The notes: generated from the sequence alone by a model not told the origin. Shown: positions 1 through 8,679, counted from the first letter of the stretch. The stretch is DNA of 11,259 nt from Chloroflexota bacterium (GCA_016193545.1 JACPSA010000140.1:1-11259), one strand, 5' to 3'. Numbers and translations: made by a program.

Positions 1-20
1 AGCTTACCCGTAGGTAAGCT
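1..20 (-). terminator. UACG-loop hairpin after the TPP aptamer (expression platform)
   Basis: A perfect 8-bp inverted repeat (AGCTTACC / GGTAAGCT) encloses four bases. Read on the minus strand the loop is UACG closed by a C-G pair, which is the exceptionally stable UNCG tetraloop class. It lies 10 nt after the last conserved block of the TPP aptamer. It is therefore probably the regulatory hairpin, either an intrinsic terminator or an RBS-masking stem. The bases that would show a U-tract or a start codon lie outside the window, so the two cannot be told apart. The minus-strand run complementary to 9-18 can pair with the aptamer 3' end (31-40) at 9 of 10 positions, which gives the competing antiterminator fold. 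Confidence 0.65.
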
Positions 21-30
21 CTCAATTTCA

Positions 31-113
31 CTTTCCTACGTTGGAATTACCCAAATCAGGTTCAAAGGGTTGTCCCGATACAATCAGGAACTCTCAGCCT
101 AAAACGGCACCCC
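31..113 (-). promoter_or_regulatory. TPP (THI-box) riboswitch aptamer
   Basis: Read on the minus strand, the conserved TPP aptamer blocks occur in order: GGGGUGCC (113-106), GGCUGAGA (99-92, with the pyrimidine-sensing CUGAGA), ACCC plus GAACCUGAU (about 70-55), GGGUAAU (52-46) and CGUAGGAAAG (40-31). TPP riboswitches bind thiamine pyrophosphate and switch off thiamine synthesis or transport genes. The regulated gene is past position 1 and cannot be seen. The closing helix P1 is not obvious by eye. Only a few U-A and G-U pairs can be drawn between the flanks near 114-118 and 26-32, so either P1 is weak or I have missed its register. The riboswitch has no functional link to the nitrate reductase operon next to it. 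Confidence 0.93.
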
Positions 114-136
114 TAACACTATTCAGTTTGGATATT

Positions 137-165
137 ATTATACCTTAGACTTCTTTGAATGTAAA
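137..165 (-). promoter_or_regulatory. sigma70-type promoter of the riboswitch transcript
   Basis: On the minus strand there is a TTTACA -35 box (160-165, 5 of 6 to consensus), a 17-bp spacer and a perfect TATAAT -10 box (137-142). The predicted start of transcription is near 130, about 17 nt before the first conserved base of the TPP aptamer. The promoter lies within the last codons of the truncated molybdate permease, and the stop codon of that stub overlaps the -10 box. The thiamine transcription unit therefore has its own start even though the nar operon points the same way. Confidence 0.8.
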
Positions 166-332
166 GAAATACAGGACCTCTGGAAGAGGCCGCTCAGGGC
201 GTAGGTCAGTCCCACCACCAGGAAGACACTCGCTGGGTTAATGCGGTTGAGAGTAAGCGGCAGCAGAGTACCGAGGTCACCGAGGGCGCCCCCCATCTCC
301 CACTTATCGAACTTGAATGATTTTAATGGCAA
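138..332 (-). pseudogene. Truncated MOT1-type molybdate/sulfate permease (N-terminal stub)
   Basis: This is a 64-residue reading frame starting at TTG (330-332), with a good GGGAG Shine-Dalgarno site 6 nt upstream. Residues 8-52 match the first segment of MOT1-type molybdate permeases (MFS_MOT1 domain), with the hallmark GALGDLGTLLPL at residues 15-26 and a hydrophobic helix up to SGLFQR. Family members have several hundred residues and a repeat of this motif. Here the homology stops just before the expected proline/glutamine segment, and 12 unrelated residues follow to the stop. Neither other frame restores the family sequence, so this looks like a deletion or rearrangement, not a simple frameshift. 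It sits 37 bp after the TDT gene, last in the nar operon, where a molybdate importer would serve the molybdenum enzyme. It is very unlikely to transport. Confidence 0.75.
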
Positions 333-369
333 CGCGTGCTCCCGGTAGCTCTAATTTATTGCATCCAAC

Positions 370-1410
370 TTATCGGCTTGTGAAAATACGCTTTATAGTA
401 CGAATTAATCCCCAGCTAGTAATTATCCAGGCTAATAAGGCGGCATAGAAAAAATATCTGGGAACAAGTTCCAAAAAAGATAACTTGGTAGCCTGGGCAA
501 AGACGAGGGTGCTGGTGGTGTACATACCGAGTGGGAAGACCATGCTCCAATACTGTGGGTTGTAGCGCAGAGGGAAACGTCTGTAAAGATGGAGCCATAC
601 CCCAAGTATTAGGAGTAGAATTAGCCACCAGGTGGCGGTTGACCAAAAGAATAAGGTAAAACCTTTAATGAATGGAAGCGTTTCTTGCAGGAAGCTCCAT
701 TGAGGGGCTGTCAAGATGAGCCGGGCACCGGCGAGGGTAGTAATTGCCACCGCACCCATATTAACCCAGTAAGGTGGGGTAAGAGCCTCTGGGGCCAGGT
801 GAAAAAAGACCAGGCGGTAAAAAATTAGTGATATCAGTACTATGTAAAGCATACAGCCCAGAAGGAACAGGCTAAAGGCGAAAAAGAGAAGTGGTTCCTG
901 CCAGATGCCGAATTTGTAGGCGATGAGAGTACCTAAAATGGACACCGATTGTGTGGCAACAACGATGACCAGCCAACCACCATGGATGCCGTGTTCGAGG
1001 TCTGGCTTGTGCTCATGCGTCGTGACGGCGGTAAAGAAGGCGTAGATAAGAGTAAACCAGAGGATGGTTACGAAAATCCAGAGAAAAATTGAAGCCGTCA
1101 GGTTTTTGGCCAGAATCACAAACTGATTGCCCAAAATGCTAGTCCCGGCAATTAGCGTGAAAAACCCGGGGCCACGGGCATAGTCCTTGAGGTCTGCCAG
1201 CAGTCTGGTGGAATAGCGAATCAGGCGGATGATGGTCAGCAACCAGAGGATTACAAAGAAGACGATATTGATATAGAAGAGTACCCAACCCAACCAGACG
1301 ATGCCGAGCAGGTAAGCGGCGATCGAGATAATGCCCGTCGCCATCACCAGGGCGAAGTAACCGGGGAAAAGCTCTGCCGCTCCTTTTCTTAGACTCTCCT
1401 TAAGACTCAT
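370..1410 (-). CDS. TDT/SLAC1-family anion channel or transporter, nar operon
   Basis: The product is a 346-residue, very hydrophobic protein with about ten membrane segments. Near the N-terminus it has the family signature FPGYFALVMATGIISIAAY (residues 15-33), and near the C-terminus the matching FPLGMYTTSTLVFAQ. This places it in the tellurite-resistance/C4-dicarboxylate transporter (TDT, SLAC1-like) family. Relatives include TehA-type bacterial channels and plant SLAC1/SLAH channels, which conduct nitrate and chloride. The ATG is one base after the narI stop, with only a weak ribosome site, so translation is probably coupled to narI. No NarK-type nitrate/nitrite carrier lies in this window. 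My inference is that this protein carries nitrate in or nitrite out. Sulfite or a dicarboxylate remain possible substrates. Family assignment is firm, substrate is not. Confidence 0.88.
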   Translation of the reverse strand: MSLKESLRKGAAELFPGYFALVMATGIISIAAYLLGIVWLGWVLFYINIVFFVILWLLTIIRLIRYSTRLLADLKDYARGPGFFTLIAGTSILGNQFVILAKNLTASIFLWIFVTILWFTLIYAFFTAVTTHEHKPDLEHGIHGGWLVIVVATQSVSILGTLIAYKFGIWQEPLLFFAFSLFLLGCMLYIVLISLIFYRLVFFHLAPEALTPPYWVNMGAVAITTLAGARLILTAPQWSFLQETLPFIKGFTLFFWSTATWWLILLLILGVWLHLYRRFPLRYNPQYWSMVFPLGMYTTSTLVFAQATKLSFLELVPRYFFYAALLAWIITSWGLIRTIKRIFTSR

Positions 1411-1411
1411 T

Positions 1412-2104
1412 TCAGAGTCCGCTCACCCTGTCTCTAGTTTGGCGGCGGTGCCACATCACTATCTGGTAGGGCCGCCAGAGATAAGCCAGAGGCACTGAAA
1501 GCATGTGCACCAGGCGGCTGAACGGGAACAGAGCTACCAGAATGAAGAAGTTAATGGCGTGCAGTTTGGAGAGTAACGGCAGTGCCGTCATATACTCTAC
1601 CTTCGGTGATAGAGTGAATAGCGACCAGAAATAGGGGGTTGCCGTCTGGATGAACCAGGCTGAACCCCAGCGGTAAAAGACAGCCGTTATAATTCCGGTA
1701 ACTACCTGAGCCAGCAAGACAAACAGCAGCACCACATCCATAGGAGAGGTCATAACACGGACATTGGCTGAGATGCCACGCCGCAACATCAGCACAATCA
1801 GTCCAACTAGCAATGTGAGACTCAGGGCAAAGGCGGTACCCTCCAGAATATAGAGGCGTAAAGGGACGCCGTTAACAGCTTGCACCCCGTCCGGGAAGAC
1901 GACGCCGACCAGATGAGCCAGCAATACCAGGATGATGCCGTAATGCCAGGGCACCGACCCCCAGAATAACTGGCGGTTCTCCAGAAATTGGGAGGAGACG
2001 GTGGAATAGCTGAACTGGTTGGTAGTATAGCGCCATATCAGCCCGACTACCATCACGACAGTAGCGACATACGGAAAGACACCGAACAGAAATGTCTCAA
2101 GCAT
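1412..2104 (-). CDS. narI: Respiratory nitrate reductase gamma subunit, cytochrome b
   Basis: This subunit oxidises quinol at the membrane and passes electrons through two b hemes to NarH. About five membrane helices are visible. The four heme-ligating histidines are in their family positions: two in WHYGIILVLLAHLVG and two in KLHAINFF and FSRLVHMLSVP. They correspond to E. coli NarI His56, His66, His187 and His205. I choose the ATG at 2102-2104 (230 residues). A GGGAGG site lies 8 nt upstream of it, and the N-terminus then lines up with E. coli NarI. A GTG three codons earlier (2111-2113) gives 233 residues but abuts the Shine-Dalgarno site. The start overlaps the end of narJ by 8 bp, and the stop is one base before the TDT gene. 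Expected location is the cytoplasmic membrane, anchoring NarGH on the inner face. Confidence 0.95.
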   Translation of the reverse strand: MLETFLFGVFPYVATVVMVVGLIWRYTTNQFSYSTVSSQFLENRQLFWGSVPWHYGIILVLLAHLVGVVFPDGVQAVNGVPLRLYILEGTAFALSLTLLVGLIVLMLRRGISANVRVMTSPMDVVLLFVLLAQVVTGIITAVFYRWGSAWFIQTATPYFWSLFTLSPKVEYMTALPLLSKLHAINFFILVALFPFSRLVHMLSVPLAYLWRPYQIVMWHRRQTRDRVSGL

Positions 2105-2654
2105 TGGCGGCACCTCCCATCTTGGCCAGCTTGTTGGTTACTTGACGCAGAAATGTCCGGAGCGGTTCGATAACCAACGCATATTCGCTATTATTCTTCT
2201 TAAGTTCTTTCTCTGTTTTTTCCAAGGTAGGCAAGATGCATTCCTCAAGAAGGGGCAGACTGAATTCGGTATCTTCTGCCACACTGAGAAAGCGGAGCAT
2301 TATGCCTAAATGGTCGGCTAACTCGATGCCGGATGAAAAAGAATGAGCTTGGTAAGCTTCGGTCAGTTTGATGAGAAATTCGCTCCGCTTGGGTGTCTCA
2401 CCGAAGAGGTGGTAGCCCAGGTAGAGGCTCGTCGCCGGCGTGATATCAAAGGTCTGGGTGTAAAGCTCTTCCAGCGATTCCAGACTCTGGCTGTTAACGA
2501 AGTCAGCAAATGACCGAGCCGGTTCGGCGATGCCGGGGGACGAGTTTTTCAGTTGAATGGCGCAGCTTTTTGCCGCCTGACGCAGCCCGCTACCCGGGTA
2601 GTCAAGCATATCGGCAAAAAGCTGGCACAGCTGTCTATTTTCCTGGCTTAGCAT
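2097..2654 (-). CDS. narJ: Nitrate reductase assembly chaperone (delta subunit)
   Basis: The protein has 185 residues and is mostly helical, as expected for the NarJ/TorD/DmsD family of redox-enzyme maturation chaperones. The best evidence is the conserved stretch YLGYHLFGETPKRSEFLIKL (residues 78-97), and then ELADHLGIMLRFLS (111-124), which resembles the ELPDHL block of NarJ. NarJ binds apo-NarG in the cytoplasm, holds it until the molybdenum cofactor and Fe-S cluster are inserted, and is not part of the final enzyme. The ATG shares one base with the narH stop codon (TAATG), and a GAGGA ribosome site lies just upstream. The position between narH and narI is the standard one in nar operons. 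Confidence 0.94.
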   Translation of the reverse strand: MLSQENRQLCQLFADMLDYPGSGLRQAAKSCAIQLKNSSPGIAEPARSFADFVNSQSLESLEELYTQTFDITPATSLYLGYHLFGETPKRSEFLIKLTEAYQAHSFSSGIELADHLGIMLRFLSVAEDTEFSLPLLEECILPTLEKTEKELKKNNSEYALVIEPLRTFLRQVTNKLAKMGGAANA

Positions 2655-4144
2655 TACGGTCCTCGCCTGGGCGGTTGGTTGAAACCAAGTCCCACCTGAC
2701 CCATCTGTTTAATAGGCTCAATATCAAGCCCGATAACTTCTTCCCGATGGTAGGGCGGTAAAACAAAGCGGTCTTCAAAACGGGGCAGAGCCGTCAAGCG
2801 GAATATTGCTTCGGCTTCATCAGCGTTGCAGCCGGCCTCCGCCAGCGAGGCTGACGCCTTCTCCACGCTGAGATTGCCGACCGACTGAGCCTGCTTGTGG
2901 GCTCGCACCGCTAACAATTTTTTCAAGGCGTTCTTAATGATTTCTTCATTACCCGCTGAAAACAGACGGGCCATATATTTCATCGGCACCCGGAATTTTT
3001 CTACGTTGCCAAAGAAGTCGCTGTTGCCCAGGTCATAACTACCGTTTTGGGTCGAAGCCAGCATTGGCAATAGCGGCGGTACGTAAAACAGCATTGGCAG
3101 CGTCCGGAATTCAATGTGGAGGGGCAGAGCGATACCCCATTGCTTAACGAACTTGTAGGTGGGCGATTTCTGAGCCGAAGCAATCCAGTCATCACCGATG
3201 CCGTTCTTACGGGCTGCCGCAATTACCTTGGCATCATTCGGGTCGAGAATAAGGCTGCGCTGGGCTTCAACCAGCCCGGCGTCAGGAGTCTTGGCCACTT
3301 CCTCGATACGCTCGGCGTCGTAGAGCAAAACGCCCATGTAACGGATGCGGCCAACACAAGTGTGGAAACAGGCCGGCGCTTGCCCTGTTTCCACGCGGGG
3401 ATAGCACAGGATACACTTCTCTGATTTTCCTGTCTGCCAGTTATAATAGGTCTTCTTGTAAGGGCAGCCACTGACGCAGAAGCGCCAGCCGCGGCACTTC
3501 TCCTGGCTGACCAGAACAATTCCGTCTTCGGCACGCTTGTAAATAGCCCCGCTGGGGCAGACGCCAACGCAGCCCGGGTTGAGGCAGTGATTGCAGATAC
3601 GTGGGATGTAGAAGAACATCATCTGTTCCAGACGGAAGAGTGCCTCGCGTTCGGCGTCAGTTAGTTCACTCAGGTTAATATCGTTCCGGGCATAGACGGA
3701 TGAGCCGCTCATATCGTCATCCCAGTTCGGGCCGGCCTCGACGTCCATGAATTTCCCGGTTACTTTTGATATCGCTCTTGCCGTCGGCTGGTCGTCAGCC
3801 TGGGGTGCTGTGAAAAGATGCCCGTACTGATATGTCCACGGCTCATAGTAATCATCCATACTGGGCAGGAAGGGATTGAAAAAGAGGTTGGTCAGCATAC
3901 CAGTCCGGCGGCCCATTCTTGGGCGGAGGGATTTTCCTTTCATCTCCCAGCCACCCCTGTATTTAGTCTGGTCTTCCCATAATGTGGGGTAGCCGGTGCC
4001 AGGTTTAGTCTCAACATTGTTCCACCACATGTATTCGGCGCCTTCACGTGAAGTCCACACGTTCTTGCAGGCAAGGCTGCAGGTGTGGCAACCTATGCAT
4101 TTATCCAGATGAAAAACCATAGAAAGTTGGGCTCGGACATCCAT
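2654..4144 (-). CDS. narH: Respiratory nitrate reductase beta subunit, Fe-S protein
   Basis: This is the electron-transfer subunit between NarI and NarG. It has 496 residues and all four cysteine groups: Cys16/19/22/26, Cys184/187/192/196, Cys217/223/227 with Trp220, and Cys244/247/259/263. The third group has tryptophan in place of one cysteine (CRGWRFC), the mark of the [3Fe-4S] cluster in NarH. The positions agree one for one with those I know for E. coli NarH. The protein should hold three [4Fe-4S] clusters and one [3Fe-4S] cluster. The ATG follows the narG stop by 12 bp, with AAGGAG 6 nt upstream. There is no signal peptide, so it sits on the cytoplasmic face with NarG. NxrB of cytoplasm-facing nitrite oxidisers shares the same motifs and cannot be excluded. 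Confidence 0.96.
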   Translation of the reverse strand: MDVRAQLSMVFHLDKCIGCHTCSLACKNVWTSREGAEYMWWNNVETKPGTGYPTLWEDQTKYRGGWEMKGKSLRPRMGRRTGMLTNLFFNPFLPSMDDYYEPWTYQYGHLFTAPQADDQPTARAISKVTGKFMDVEAGPNWDDDMSGSSVYARNDINLSELTDAEREALFRLEQMMFFYIPRICNHCLNPGCVGVCPSGAIYKRAEDGIVLVSQEKCRGWRFCVSGCPYKKTYYNWQTGKSEKCILCYPRVETGQAPACFHTCVGRIRYMGVLLYDAERIEEVAKTPDAGLVEAQRSLILDPNDAKVIAAARKNGIGDDWIASAQKSPTYKFVKQWGIALPLHIEFRTLPMLFYVPPLLPMLASTQNGSYDLGNSDFFGNVEKFRVPMKYMARLFSAGNEEIIKNALKKLLAVRAHKQAQSVGNLSVEKASASLAEAGCNADEAEAIFRLTALPRFEDRFVLPPYHREEVIGLDIEPIKQMGQVGLGFNQPPRRGP

Positions 4145-4156
4145 ATCAGTCTCCTT

Positions 4157-7100
4157 CTACCAGACCGGTTCTCCCTCAAGTTTACGCACCAAAATATAGG
4201 TATCACGGTTGATGCCCGTCGGGCCCCAGTAGTTAAAGGCATAAGTAAACTGGCCGTAGCCACCCGCCATCAGCACCGGCTTAAGTCGGACCCGTGTCAG
4301 GCTGTTATGCCCGCCGGCGCGGCGGTTGCCCCTCAGCGGCGATTTGGGCACCGAGATGGTTCGCTCCGGCGAGTGATAGAGCAGACAGGTGCCCTTGGGA
4401 ATTCGGGCGCTAATCACGGCCCTGGTTACCACCACACCGTGGTCGTTATAAATCTCTACCCAGTCATTATCCTTGACGCCGATTGTCTTGGCATCTGTCT
4501 CGTTAATCCAGAAAGGCTCGATACCACGGGAAAGGGTCAGCATCAGTTCGTTGTCATAGTAGGTCGAGTGTATGTGCCACTTTCCGTGCGGCGTCAAGTA
4601 ATTTAACATAATACTCTTGTCATCCGGTTTGGTCAGTGTGAAATCCCCCCACACCCTGGGGTCCGGATTCGATTTGTATGTCGGCAGGTGTTCCCCGAAA
4701 GCGAGATACAGTTCGTGGTCCTGGTAGAACTGCTGGCGGCCAGTCAGGGTGCGCCAGGGTACCAGGCGTTCGACATTGATACAAAATGGGGAGTAGGCGC
4801 GTCCGCCATTAATAATGCCTGACCAGCAGGGGCTGGTCAGCAAACGGGACGGTTGAGCCTGGATATTTAAGAAATCAACCAGATGTCCGCGTTCGTCTTT
4901 AGCCAGGTCAGCCAGGGGTAGTCCTACCCTCTTTTCCTCTTCCTCAAAGGCACGGTAGGCAGCTTCCCCGTTAGTTTCCGGAGCCAGGTAGAGAATCACA
5001 TTGGCTGCGTCTTTAGCTTCGTAAAGGGAAGGGTATTTCCGGCCGTTCCATTCCTGAAAGGGACGGGTCTCCAGCAGGGTATCGTAGAAATCCTTGATAT
5101 CCAAATGGACGCCGTGGGCGCCGATGCCATTCTGCCGGGCTAGCGGTCCGTAGGAAATGAAGCGGTTGTAGAGATTAGCGTAATCCCTTTCCACGATTCT
5201 GAGATGGGGCATTGTCTTGCCGGGTATCGGCTCGCACTCTCCCTTAGCCCAGTCTTTGATTTTAGGTTGGGCGATTTCATCGATGGTATCGTGCTGGAGG
5301 GGCACGCAGACGACCTCTTTTTGAGGCTGAGGGAAATGCTTACGGGCCAGTTCGCTGAATTTCTGGGCAAGAGACCTGAAGATGTCCCAATCGCTCTTCG
5401 CCTCCCAGCACGGCGAGACTGCCTTGGAAAGAGGATGCATGTAAGTGTGCAGGTCGGTTGAGTTAAGGTCATCCTTTTCATACCAGGTGGCCGTGGGTAA
5501 AATGATGTCGGAGTAGAGAGCCGTGGTATCCATACGGAAGTTGATGTCTACCATAAGGTCGAGCTTACCTTCCGGCGCCCGGGGGTGCCACTCCACTTCG
5601 TGGATAGCTTCTTCAGCCTGCTCCTGTGCATTGATATTGGTATGTGTGCCCAGATAGTGCTTCAGGAAGTACTCGTGTCCCTTGGCACTGGACATGAGAG
5701 CGTTGCCCCGCCAGACAAGCCACATTCTGGGCCAATTTTCCGGCGAGTCCGGGTCTTCCACAGCAAAACGCAGCTTTTTGCTCTTGAGCTGCTCGACTAC
5801 CCACTTAACAATCTCTTCGTCTGTTTTAGCGCCGGCTTTCTTAGCGTCTTCCACCAGGGTAAATGAGTTCCGATTAAACTGGGGGTAAAAGGGCAGCCAC
5901 CCCTGGCGCACTGCCTTAACCTGCATATCCATAGTGTGGCTATTAGACAGGGCGTTCCCCTCCGGTAAAGGCTGGTATTTACTGAAATTACCCTCGTAGC
6001 GCCATTGGTCGGTATGAACATAGTAATAGGAGGGGCTATTCTGGAGGCGAGGTGGGGCCGACCAATCGTTGGCGAAGGCAATCGAGGACCAGGGAGCGAC
6101 GGTGGCCAGCTTCTCCTGTCCTACATAATGTGCCAGGCCGCCACCGTTGACGCCGATACAGCCGCCCAGCATCAGCGAGGTAATGCAAGAGCGGTAAATC
6201 AGGTTATTATGGTACCAGTGATTGATGCCGGCGCCGATGATGATGGTGCATTTACCGTTGGTTTTCTCGGCTGTGCCGGCGAATTCACGGGCAAATTGAA
6301 TTATCGTCTCCTTACTGATACCGGTGAACTTTTCCTGCCAGGCCGGAGTGTAAGACTTATCGTCGTCATAACCGGCCGGATAATCGCCGTTGAGACCGCG
6401 GGACACGCCGAACCGTGCCATCATCAGGTCGAAAACTGTCGTCACGGTGATGCGCCCCTGCTCAGTCTGCAGGTATTTTACCGGGACGCCACGGATAGAA
6501 TTCTTTTTTGATTCGAAATCGGTAAACTTCACTGGTAGAACTTCGTCATTGTTGTCAACAAAGCTGAGAGCCGGGTCGAGTTCGGTATTATCGACGCCGT
6601 CTTTCATCTCCAGATTCCACTTGCCCATATCCTGTTTCGCCCAGCGGGCGCCGATACTGCCCTTGGGCATCCTCGGCTCAGCGGACTTCTTGTCATAGAC
6701 CAGGAACTTCCAGTCGCCGTTCTCAACATTCTGATATCTGCCTGTTGTATTGGCGCGAAGCAACTGACCGGCATGATAGCCGTCCCCTTTCTTTTCTAAC
6801 GTCACCAGAAGCGGGGAATCGGTGTATTTTTTAATATAATCCACGAAGTAAGGCACCTGACGCTCAGCGTAAAACTCTTTCAGGATGACGTGATTTACTG
6901 CCATCCAACAAGCGCCGTCCTGACCGGCATTGACCGGCACCCACCAGTCGGCATACTTAGCCACCTGGCTGAAGTCGGGAGCAAGCACGGTGAATTTTGC
7001 CCCCTGATAGCGCGCTTCGGAGATAAAGTGGACATCGGGGGTGCGGGTCATGTTCAGGTTCGAACCCATCGAAACGATATATTTAGCGTTGTACCAATCG

Positions 7101-7774
7101 GCGCTTTCCTGGACATCGGTCTGCTCACCCCATATCTCCGGAGAGGCTGGGGGCAGATCGCTATACCAGTCATAAAAGCTGAGGTTAACCCCGCCGAAAA
7201 GCTGAAGCAGCCGCGAGCCGCCTCCGTAGCTTAAGTAAGACATCGCCGGGATAGGCGAGAAGCCGGCGACGCGGTCAGGTCCGTATTTCTTCGCCGTGTA
7301 AATCATCGAGGCGGTAATGATTTCGAGGGCTTCCTCCCAGGTGGTGCGCCGCAGACCGCCCTTACCTCTGGCCTTCTGATAGCTGGTGCGGGTATCAGCA
7401 TTTTCAACAACGGCCTTCCAGGCATCTACCGGGTCGGCATAACCCTGGCGGGCTGTCCGCCAGGCATCGGCAAGGACCCCGCGAATATAGGGATATTTTA
7501 CTCTGATGGGGCTGTAAATATACCAGGAAAAGGAGATACCTCTCTGGCAGCCTCGCGGCTCGTAGGGCGGCAGGCATTTGTCGAAGTCCGGATAGTCCAG
7601 TGCCTGTGTCTCCCAGGTGATGATGCCATTCTTGACATATACCTGCCATGAGCAGCCCCCGGTGCAGTTGACACCGTGAGTGCTGCGTACAATTTTATCG
7701 TACTGCCAGCGGTTACGATAGAAATCTTCCCACTGCCGCTGTTGCGGGTTAACGATATCCTGAATCCAGCTCAT
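4157..7774 (-). CDS. narG: Respiratory nitrate reductase alpha subunit, Mo-bisMGD catalytic
   Basis: This is the catalytic subunit, reducing nitrate to nitrite at a molybdenum bis-MGD centre. It has 1205 residues, close to the roughly 1250 of E. coli NarG. The N-terminal [4Fe-4S] (FS0) site is His33, Cys37, Cys41 and Cys76, with the [11 protein letters not shown] signature. The proposed molybdenum ligand is Asp206 in [20 protein letters not shown]. All are offset by exactly 16 from E. coli His49, Cys53, Cys57, Cys92 and Asp222. No twin-arginine signal precedes the start, so the enzyme should face the cytoplasm, unlike periplasmic archaeal Nar or Nitrospira Nxr. The ATG overlaps the stop of the upstream cytochrome gene by one base (TAATG), with GGAGG 7 nt before it. 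Cytoplasm-facing NxrA proteins belong to the same clade, so nitrite oxidation remains possible, but nitrate reduction is the simpler reading. Confidence 0.96.
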   Translation of the reverse strand: MSWIQDIVNPQQRQWEDFYRNRWQYDKIVRSTHGVNCTGGCSWQVYVKNGIITWETQALDYPDFDKCLPPYEPRGCQRGISFSWYIYSPIRVKYPYIRGVLADAWRTARQGYADPVDAWKAVVENADTRTSYQKARGKGGLRRTTWEEALEIITASMIYTAKKYGPDRVAGFSPIPAMSYLSYGGGSRLLQLFGGVNLSFYDWYSDLPPASPEIWGEQTDVQESADWYNAKYIVSMGSNLNMTRTPDVHFISEARYQGAKFTVLAPDFSQVAKYADWWVPVNAGQDGACWMAVNHVILKEFYAERQVPYFVDYIKKYTDSPLLVTLEKKGDGYHAGQLLRANTTGRYQNVENGDWKFLVYDKKSAEPRMPKGSIGARWAKQDMGKWNLEMKDGVDNTELDPALSFVDNNDEVLPVKFTDFESKKNSIRGVPVKYLQTEQGRITVTTVFDLMMARFGVSRGLNGDYPAGYDDDKSYTPAWQEKFTGISKETIIQFAREFAGTAEKTNGKCTIIIGAGINHWYHNNLIYRSCITSLMLGGCIGVNGGGLAHYVGQEKLATVAPWSSIAFANDWSAPPRLQNSPSYYYVHTDQWRYEGNFSKYQPLPEGNALSNSHTMDMQVKAVRQGWLPFYPQFNRNSFTLVEDAKKAGAKTDEEIVKWVVEQLKSKKLRFAVEDPDSPENWPRMWLVWRGNALMSSAKGHEYFLKHYLGTHTNINAQEQAEEAIHEVEWHPRAPEGKLDLMVDINFRMDTTALYSDIILPTATWYEKDDLNSTDLHTYMHPLSKAVSPCWEAKSDWDIFRSLAQKFSELARKHFPQPQKEVVCVPLQHDTIDEIAQPKIKDWAKGECEPIPGKTMPHLRIVERDYANLYNRFISYGPLARQNGIGAHGVHLDIKDFYDTLLETRPFQEWNGRKYPSLYEAKDAANVILYLAPETNGEAAYRAFEEEEKRVGLPLADLAKDERGHLVDFLNIQAQPSRLLTSPCWSGIINGGRAYSPFCINVERLVPWRTLTGRQQFYQDHELYLAFGEHLPTYKSNPDPRVWGDFTLTKPDDKSIMLNYLTPHGKWHIHSTYYDNELMLTLSRGIEPFWINETDAKTIGVKDNDWVEIYNDHGVVVTRAVISARIPKGTCLLYHSPERTISVPKSPLRGNRRAGGHNSLTRVRLKPVLMAGGYGQFTYAFNYWGPTGINRDTYILVRKLEGEPVW

Positions 7775-8679
7775 TAGGAGCCTCCTTTAACTAAGGGGCG
7801 ACGAACACCGGCGAGCCGCCCCCGCCAGAGCCACTGGAATATCCCGATAATCAGCAGTGCCGCAACCCCGCCGATAATAAAGAAAAGGCCGGGGTTTTGG
7901 TATGTGGTTGATGGGGCACTGCTGGCTTCTTTCAGAAAAGTGGTCACTCCCGTAATTTCTTCGTCGGTGAGTGGTTTCGCAGTGTAAATCTCTTTCATCA
8001 TCGGGAACGGTGTAGTCTTCAAAATGGAGGTGATTCCCGTCTCACCAAAGTTAGAATAGGCAGTGGTCAGGTCTTTACCTACCGTCCCCCCACCGATAAC
8101 CCCGATAGCGCTGACATTATGGCAACTTAAACAAGCTGGCCCCCCATTCTTGAGAGCTAGCTTACCGGTAAACAGGTCTTTGCCGGTAGCCGTGTTCACG
8201 CTTACTGTTGTCGGAGTTGCAATAGTAGTTTGTGTAGGAGTAGGAGCAGGCTTTCCCCCTGCTGACTGAGCTTCGATATAAACCAGTATCGCTTGAGCAT
8301 CTTCCTCGGTAATACCCAGGTTCGGCATGGGCAAACCGTACTGCTGAACAATTTCTCGAGCAATCGGGTCGCCCTGGCCGATGAGTTTGTCGGGAGTGGT
8401 GATAAAACTCACCAGCCAATCCCTATCACGAGTGGCGATAACTCCCTTAAGGTCTGGCCCCACTAGACGCCCGCTGCCGATAGTGTGGCAGCCCTGGCAC
8501 TTCTGTTGGAAGATTGCCTGCCCTTGCTCGGCGGGCGTCGCCGCGTAGGCGAGGGTAGAGAAAGAAACCACGACTGTCAGCAAACAGAAAATGACCAAGG
8601 CAAAGAGTCTGAGGCGGGTGACCTTACCCGATGGCACAATTGATTTGAGGGAAGACACTACGTCGCGCACCTCTTTCAA
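7774..8679 (-). CDS. Membrane-anchored diheme cytochrome c, first gene of nar operon (NarC-like)
   Basis: The 301-residue protein has an N-terminal signal segment (about residues 22-46, likely cleaved after AYA). A first cytochrome c domain has Cys61-Cys64-His65 and a probable axial Met119 in [11 protein letters not shown] Pro/Thr-rich linker spans about 144-165. A second heme site, Cys183-Cys186-His187, has Met227 or Met228 as probable sixth ligand. A C-terminal membrane helix (264-284) is followed by a basic tail. Both hemes should face the outside. Thermus nar operons also begin with a diheme cytochrome, NarC, so a similar role in binding or supplying the NarGHI complex is inferred. I did not align the two. 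The start is uncertain: TTG at 8679 has no good ribosome site, while GTG at 8658 has AGAGG 11 nt upstream. Both keep the signal peptide. Confidence 0.88.
   Translation of the reverse strand: MKEVRDVVSSLKSIVPSGKVTRLRLFALVIFCLLTVVVSFSTLAYAATPAEQGQAIFQQKCQGCHTIGSGRLVGPDLKGVIATRDRDWLVSFITTPDKLIGQGDPIAREIVQQYGLPMPNLGITEEDAQAILVYIEAQSAGGKPAPTPTQTTIATPTTVSVNTATGKDLFTGKLALKNGGPACLSCHNVSAIGVIGGGTVGKDLTTAYSNFGETGITSILKTTPFPMMKEIYTAKPLTDEEITGVTTFLKEASSAPSTTYQNPGLFFIIGGVAALLIIGIFQWLWRGRLAGVRRPLVKGGS

Noticed and set aside
3223..3567. 114-residue minus-strand frame inside narH
   Set aside because: It is out of frame with the cysteine motifs of NarH, which are intact in the main frame, so it is a frame shadow and not a sign of a frameshift.
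4085..4606. 173-residue plus-strand frame opposite the end of narG
   Set aside because: It lies antisense to the conserved narG and narH coding sequence and resembles no family. It is an antisense shadow, as are the other long plus-strand frames across 5200-7230.
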